Below, in pieces: positions 4,243 through 7,986 of a stretch of DNA of 7,986 nucleotides. Made by a program: the position numbers and the translations under genes. The DNA is from Bacillota bacterium (GTDB taxonomy: Bacteria > Bacillota > Clostridia > Lachnospirales > Bianqueaceae). Every line of letters begins with the position of its first letter. Position 1 is the first letter of the stretch. Location of the stretch: the NCBI GenBank assembly GCA_017474705.1, contig JAFVHC010000237.1:1-7986 (forward strand), in the 5' to 3' direction. Below the pieces are notes generated by a model. The model saw only the letters and a list, made by a program, of their open reading frames with translations. It did no database searches and was not told where the DNA came from.

Positions 4243-6984
4243 ATGGCTGCAAAAAAGTCGACGTCTGCTAAAAAGAAAACAACGGGGAAAACACGAACGA
4301 CAAAAGCGCCTGCGCCTAAGAAAAGTTCTCTGTCTGATCCAGTGGTATCCGAGATCCGCAGCATCAGTATCCTGATCCTGCTGGTCATCCTGAACCTTTG
4401 TATGATCCTGCACAACCGTATGGGCATTATAGGCCGCACCATCTACAAGGGCGGCATCGGTCTGTTCGGTTTCTCAGCCTATCTGCTGTGTCTGTTCGCG
4501 CTCATCGTGGTGATCCTTCATATGGCGCATAAACTGGAAGGGCACGCAGCAAAAGCATGGGCCGTTTTAGGTGTCATCCTGGGCCTGAGCGTCTTGCTGT
4601 ACCTCATCAATGGGGATCTGTCGGTCAAAGAGCTGAAGGCATACTATGAAAATGCCACTGCGGCCAACGGCGGTCTGCTGGGTGGTTTGGTCGCTGGTTT
4701 CCTGGTGCGCCTCATCGGCCGTATCGGGGCCATGGTGGTGGTACTGCTCATCCTGCTGATCACCATCGTCATCGTTACGGAACGGTCGCTGACGAGGGAT
4801 ATCGGACACGTGGCACAGGCTTCTGCCCAGGAAGTGCGCACCATGCATGAAGCCCATGTCCGGACCCGCGAGGAACGCCGGGCGGCTCTGGAGGAGAAGC
4901 GCCGCGAGGAAGAGATCGCAAAAGCACGCGTTTCCCGGGAGTTGCGGGAAATGCAGCCGGCTGAGGAGGATATACCTTCCGAACAGTCATCCGGCCCGGT
5001 CGTGCACGGAGCCCGTCCGGCATCCGGAAAAACAGGAAGTGCACCCGTCGGTAAAGGCGGTCTTGATTTTGCGTTGTTCGACGATGATGATGATTACTAT
5101 CTCAATAAAAAACGCCGGTATCAATTGAAAAACGGTATCGAGGAGGAAGAGGAGCCGGAAGAGAAGCGGCCGCGCCGACGCAGATCTGCTGCGGAAAAAG
5201 AAGCGGTGCGTCCGGAAGCAAAACCGGAGCCGCCCATCGAGGAAGCACCTGTGGCTTACAAACCTTCTTCCGACGAAGAGATCCGGATCAATATGCCGAA
5301 AGCACAGGAAGCTAAAGTGGACGAATATCTTCCGGATGTGGATTTCGACGATCCGTTCACCGCAGCCGATCCGGTGCAGAAACCTGTAAAGACATCCGGG
5401 TCCGGTGCCAGCCGCGGTGAAAGACGCCAGAAGGTGGATTACGGCGAACAGCAGTCGCTGGATCAGGAACCTGAAGAGTCAGAGGAACCGCTGGACCTGG
5501 ACGGGGATGCGGATACCGCGCCGACTGCTGTCGTCCATGAATACGTCTTCCCGCCGATCGATCTGCTTTCACCTCCGGGTGACAGTGAGGGCGGTGAATC
5601 CTACGATGATCTGCTGCGCAACGCGCGTACACTGGAACAATCTTTGGCCAGCTTTGGTGTGGAAGCCAAGGTACTGCAGGTCAATAAAGGTCCTGCGGTC
5701 ACCCGCTACGAGCTGCAGCCCAGCGAAGGTGTTCGTGTCAGCCGCATCATGAATCTGGCCGACGATATCGCATTGAATCTCGCCACATCCGGCATCCGCA
5801 TCGAAGGTCCGATCCCGGGTAAAAAAGCACTGGGCATCGAAGTGCCGAACCGGGAGACCACGTCTGTCTATCTGCGCGAGGTCATCGATTCCGACCGGTT
5901 CCGCAGCCTGTCCTCACCGCTGGCGTTCGCGCTCGGCAAGGATATCGACGGTAACGTGCAGGTCACGGATATCGCGCGCATGCCGCATCTGCTCATCGCC
6001 GGTGCCACCGGTTCCGGTAAGAGCGTCTGCATCAACTGCCTGCTGATGAGCATCATTTATAAAGCGAAACCGGATGATGTCGGTCTGATCCTGATCGATC
6101 CGAAGGTCGTGGAGTTATCGGTCTACAACGGTGTCCCTCATCTTTTGACCCCGGTGGTGACCGATCCTAAGAAAGCGGCGCTGTCCCTGAACTGGGCGGT
6201 GCAGGAGATGACCAAACGCTATAAACGGTTCTCCGATGCGCAGGTCCGTGATATCAAAGGCTTCAATGAGTGGGTGGAAGCCAATCCGGACTGCGGGCAG
6301 CCGCGTATGAAGCGCATCATCATCGTGGTCGACGAGTTGGCCGACCTCATGATGGTCGCGTCCAAAGAAGTCGAAGATTACATCTGCCGTCTGGCGCAGA
6401 TGGCCCGTGCCGCCGGCATCCATCTGGTCATCGCGACACAGCGTCCGTCGGTAGACGTCATCACCGGCCTGATCAAGGCCAATATCCCGTCACGTCTTGC
6501 ATTTGCGGTTTCTTCCGGCATCGATTCACGTACCATCCTGGATATGGTCGGAGCCGAAAAACTGTTGGGACGGGGCGATATGCTGTTCGCGCCGATCGGC
6601 GCTTCCAAACCGCTGCGTATCCAAGGCGCTTTCGTTTCCGATCATGAGGTCGAGAACGTCGTAGCAGCCGTTAAACAGACGTCCGTCCTTACGGATCCGG
6701 ATCTTGAGGATACACTCCGCACCGGAGGTTCTTCCACCTCTTCCGGCGGAGCCGAGGACGACGACCTGGATGAATTTCTGGAACAGGCGATCCAGTATGT
6801 GGTGGACAAACAGAAGGCCTCCATCAGTATGCTGCAGCGCGTGTTCCGCATCGGTTTCAACCGTGCGGCCCGCCTTATGGACGCACTGGAGGAGCGCGGG
6901 ATCGTCGGCCCGGATGAGGGCAGCAAACCGCGTAAAGTGTTGATGACATCCGAAGAGCTCAATGCTCAGGATGAAGAATATTAA
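4243..6984 (+). CDS. ftsK: DNA translocase FtsK/SpoIIIE
   Basis: FtsK/SpoIIIE proteins are membrane-anchored hexameric ATPases that pump DNA through the closing septum in division or, in spore formers, into the forespore. From the ATG at 4243 the protein has 913 residues. A Lys/Thr/Ala-rich basic tail (1-28) comes first. Hydrophobic membrane segments follow at about 40-57, 71-94, 105-122 and 143-179 (the last long enough for two). A charged linker of low complexity spans about 190-430, with a possible coiled coil at 200-237 and acidic and basic runs at 280-315. The motor domain (about 435-830) has Walker A GATGSGKS (587-594, K593), Walker B IIIVVDE (692-698, D697/E698) and ATQRPSVDVITG (731-742). 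A winged-helix gamma domain (about 842-902, with NRAARLMDALEERGIVGP) recognises DNA polarity sequences. It is longer than B. subtilis SpoIIIE (about 790) because of the linker. Whether it serves division, sporulation or both cannot be told here. fhs starts 23 bp later. Confidence 0.96.
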   Translation: MAAKKSTSAKKKTTGKTRTTKAPAPKKSSLSDPVVSEIRSISILILLVILNLCMILHNRMGIIGRTIYKGGIGLFGFSAYLLCLFALIVVILHMAHKLEGHAAKAWAVLGVILGLSVLLYLINGDLSVKELKAYYENATAANGGLLGGLVAGFLVRLIGRIGAMVVVLLILLITIVIVTERSLTRDIGHVAQASAQEVRTMHEAHVRTREERRAALEEKRREEEIAKARVSRELREMQPAEEDIPSEQSSGPVVHGARPASGKTGSAPVGKGGLDFALFDDDDDYYLNKKRRYQLKNGIEEEEEPEEKRPRRRRSAAEKEAVRPEAKPEPPIEEAPVAYKPSSDEEIRINMPKAQEAKVDEYLPDVDFDDPFTAADPVQKPVKTSGSGASRGERRQKVDYGEQQSLDQEPEESEEPLDLDGDADTAPTAVVHEYVFPPIDLLSPPGDSEGGESYDDLLRNARTLEQSLASFGVEAKVLQVNKGPAVTRYELQPSEGVRVSRIMNLADDIALNLATSGIRIEGPIPGKKALGIEVPNRETTSVYLREVIDSDRFRSLSSPLAFALGKDIDGNVQVTDIARMPHLLIAGATGSGKSVCINCLLMSIIYKAKPDDVGLILIDPKVVELSVYNGVPHLLTPVVTDPKKAALSLNWAVQEMTKRYKRFSDAQVRDIKGFNEWVEANPDCGQPRMKRIIIVVDELADLMMVASKEVEDYICRLAQMARAAGIHLVIATQRPSVDVITGLIKANIPSRLAFAVSSGIDSRTILDMVGAEKLLGRGDMLFAPIGASKPLRIQGAFVSDHEVENVVAAVKQTSVLTDPDLEDTLRTGGSSTSSGGAEDDDLDEFLEQAIQYVVDKQKASISMLQRVFRIGFNRAARLMDALEERGIVGPDEGSKPRKVLMTSEELNAQDEEY

Positions 6985-6991
6985 TCAAATC

Positions 6992-6997
6992 AGGAGG
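6992..6997 (+). promoter_or_regulatory. fhs ribosome binding site
   Basis: A perfect AGGAGG lies 10 bases before the ATG at 7008, in the 23-bp gap after ftsK. It supports strong independent translation initiation of fhs within the shared transcript. I see no promoter in the gap itself. Confidence 0.85.
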
Positions 6998-7007
6998 ATC
7001 CCATACC

Positions 7008-7986
7008 ATGAGCTACAAAAGTGATATCGAGATCGCAAGAGAAGCGAAAGTCCTGCCTATCACACAGGTGGCGGAGAAACTGGGCATCGAGGCCGACGAC
7101 CTGGAAGCCTATGGAAAGTATAAAGCAAAGATCGCACCTTCCTATTGGGAGAAGATCAAAGACAATCCGGATGGCAAACTGGTCCTGGTCACAGCCATCA
7201 ATCCTACGCCTGCGGGTGAAGGCAAGACGACCATCACCGTTGGACTCGGTCAGGCTCTGGGACGACTCGGCATCAAGTCCGTCATCGCTCTGCGTGAGCC
7301 TTCTCTGGGACCCTGCATGGGTGTGAAGGGCGGGGCCGCCGGCGGCGGGTACAGCCAGGTCGTGCCCATGGAAGACATCAACCTGCATTTCACGGGCGAC
7401 ATCCATGCCATCAGCACGGCACACAATCTGCTGTCCGCAATGATCGACAATCATATGCAGCAGGGCAATGCGCTGGGCATCGATCCGCGTCAGATCACCT
7501 GGAAACGTGTCGTAGACCTGAACGACCGCGCACTGCGCCACATCGTAGTGGGCTTAGGCGGCAAGCTGCAAGGCGTACCGCGTGAAGATGGATACATGAT
7601 CACCGTTGCCTCTGAGATCATGGCCATCCTCTGTCTTTCCCGTGACCTGAAGGACCTGAAAGAGCGTATCGGCCGCATCATCATCGGCTACAATTATGCA
7701 GGGCAGCCTGTCACCGCGGCAGATCTGAAAGCCCAGGGTGCCATGGCGACACTGCTCAAGGATGCCATCCACCCGAATCTGGTACAGACGCTGGAAAACA
7801 CGCCGGCCATCATCCATGGCGGTCCGTTCGCCAACATCGCTCATGGCTGCAACAGTCTGCGTGCGACGCGTTACGCGCTGAAAACAGCGGACGTCGTTGT
7901 CACGGAAGCTGGCTTCGGTGCCGATCTTGGCGCAGAGAAATTCCTGGACATCAAATGCCGCATCGGCGGCCTGAAACCTTCCGCCA
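7008..7986 (+). CDS. fhs: Formate--tetrahydrofolate ligase, 3'-truncated
   Basis: This cytoplasmic enzyme joins formate to tetrahydrofolate with ATP, giving 10-formyl-tetrahydrofolate for purine synthesis, initiator-tRNA formylation and, in acetogens, the methyl branch of the Wood-Ljungdahl pathway. The window holds 326 complete codons plus one base of a family that is usually about 555 residues. Visible features are the ATP-binding loop NPTPAGEGKTT (65-75), REPSLGPCMG (96-105) and the family signature GVKGGAAGGGY (105-115), followed by HFTGDIHAI (127-135). The second family signature lies beyond the window. The frame is open to the last base with no disruption. The start at 7008 has a perfect AGGAGG upstream, and the N-terminus (SDIEIAREAK) is typical. 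It is probably co-transcribed with uppP and ftsK. Presence of fhs alone does not show acetogenesis. Confidence 0.96.
   Translation, partial: MSYKSDIEIAREAKVLPITQVAEKLGIEADDLEAYGKYKAKIAPSYWEKIKDNPDGKLVLVTAINPTPAGEGKTTITVGLGQALGRLGIKSVIALREPSLGPCMGVKGGAAGGGYSQVVPMEDINLHFTGDIHAISTAHNLLSAMIDNHMQQGNALGIDPRQITWKRVVDLNDRALRHIVVGLGGKLQGVPREDGYMITVASEIMAILCLSRDLKDLKERIGRIIIGYNYAGQPVTAADLKAQGAMATLLKDAIHPNLVQTLENTPAIIHGGPFANIAHGCNSLRATRYALKTADVVVTEAGFGADLGAEKFLDIKCRIGGLKPSA

Noticed and set aside
4847..5632. Several open frames in other frames and on the minus strand within ftsK
   Set aside because: They arise from the charged low-complexity linker. The ftsK frame is continuous and carries all conserved motifs downstream.
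1..7986. CRISPR arrays, insertion sequences, tRNA genes or phage genes
   Set aside because: I found no spaced direct repeats, no transposase-like frames with terminal inverted repeats, no tRNA-like cloverleaf segments and no phage proteins. dut can be phage-borne, but here it sits in a housekeeping operon.

Overview
This window is a run of conserved bacterial housekeeping genes, all on the + strand. The proteins resemble Bacillota (low confidence at class level; Clostridia or a related gut lineage is my guess). Pointers are the SpoIIIE/FtsK-type translocase with a GSKPR-containing C-terminus, strong AGGAGG-type ribosome sites, a Gram-positive-style extended -10 promoter, a formate-tetrahydrofolate ligase and a PNPase with a long basic tail. 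The coding DNA is moderately GC-rich, with many GTC, ATC and CTG codons. The spacer before uppP is clearly more AT-rich.

Layout: (1) 1-212, the 3' end of rpsO (ribosomal protein S15), closed by a strong intrinsic terminator at 225-265. (2) 266-353, a GC-rich leader that can fold, leading into pnp (354-2633, polynucleotide phosphorylase). The pnp stop overlaps the start of dut (2630-3133, dUTPase) by ATGA. A second intrinsic terminator at 3141-3172 ends this unit. (3) 3173-3378, a non-coding promoter region with a near-consensus sigma-A promoter (TTTACA, 17 bp, TATAAT with an extended TG). (4) A tight three-gene run: uppP (3379-4230, undecaprenyl-diphosphatase), ftsK/spoIIIE (4243-6984, DNA translocase) and the first 326 codons of fhs (7008 to the window end). 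The gaps are 12 and 23 bp and no terminator separates them, so they are probably co-transcribed.

How the genes relate: rpsO and pnp are a classic pair in bacteria and link translation to RNA turnover. dUTPase adds nucleotide-pool hygiene and is translationally coupled to pnp. UppP recycles the lipid carrier for cell-wall synthesis, FtsK/SpoIIIE clears chromosomes from the septum, and Fhs feeds one-carbon units to purine and other syntheses. The second group therefore fits growth and division, but its members do not form one pathway.

I looked for an undescribed system and did not find one. There is no mobile element, CRISPR array, tRNA, rRNA or orphan gene that I can support. The points worth a second look are regulatory (the rpsO-pnp junction, and a LexA-box-like palindrome before uppP) or concern start sites and protein variants (dUTPase motif 4, the FtsK tail and linker).
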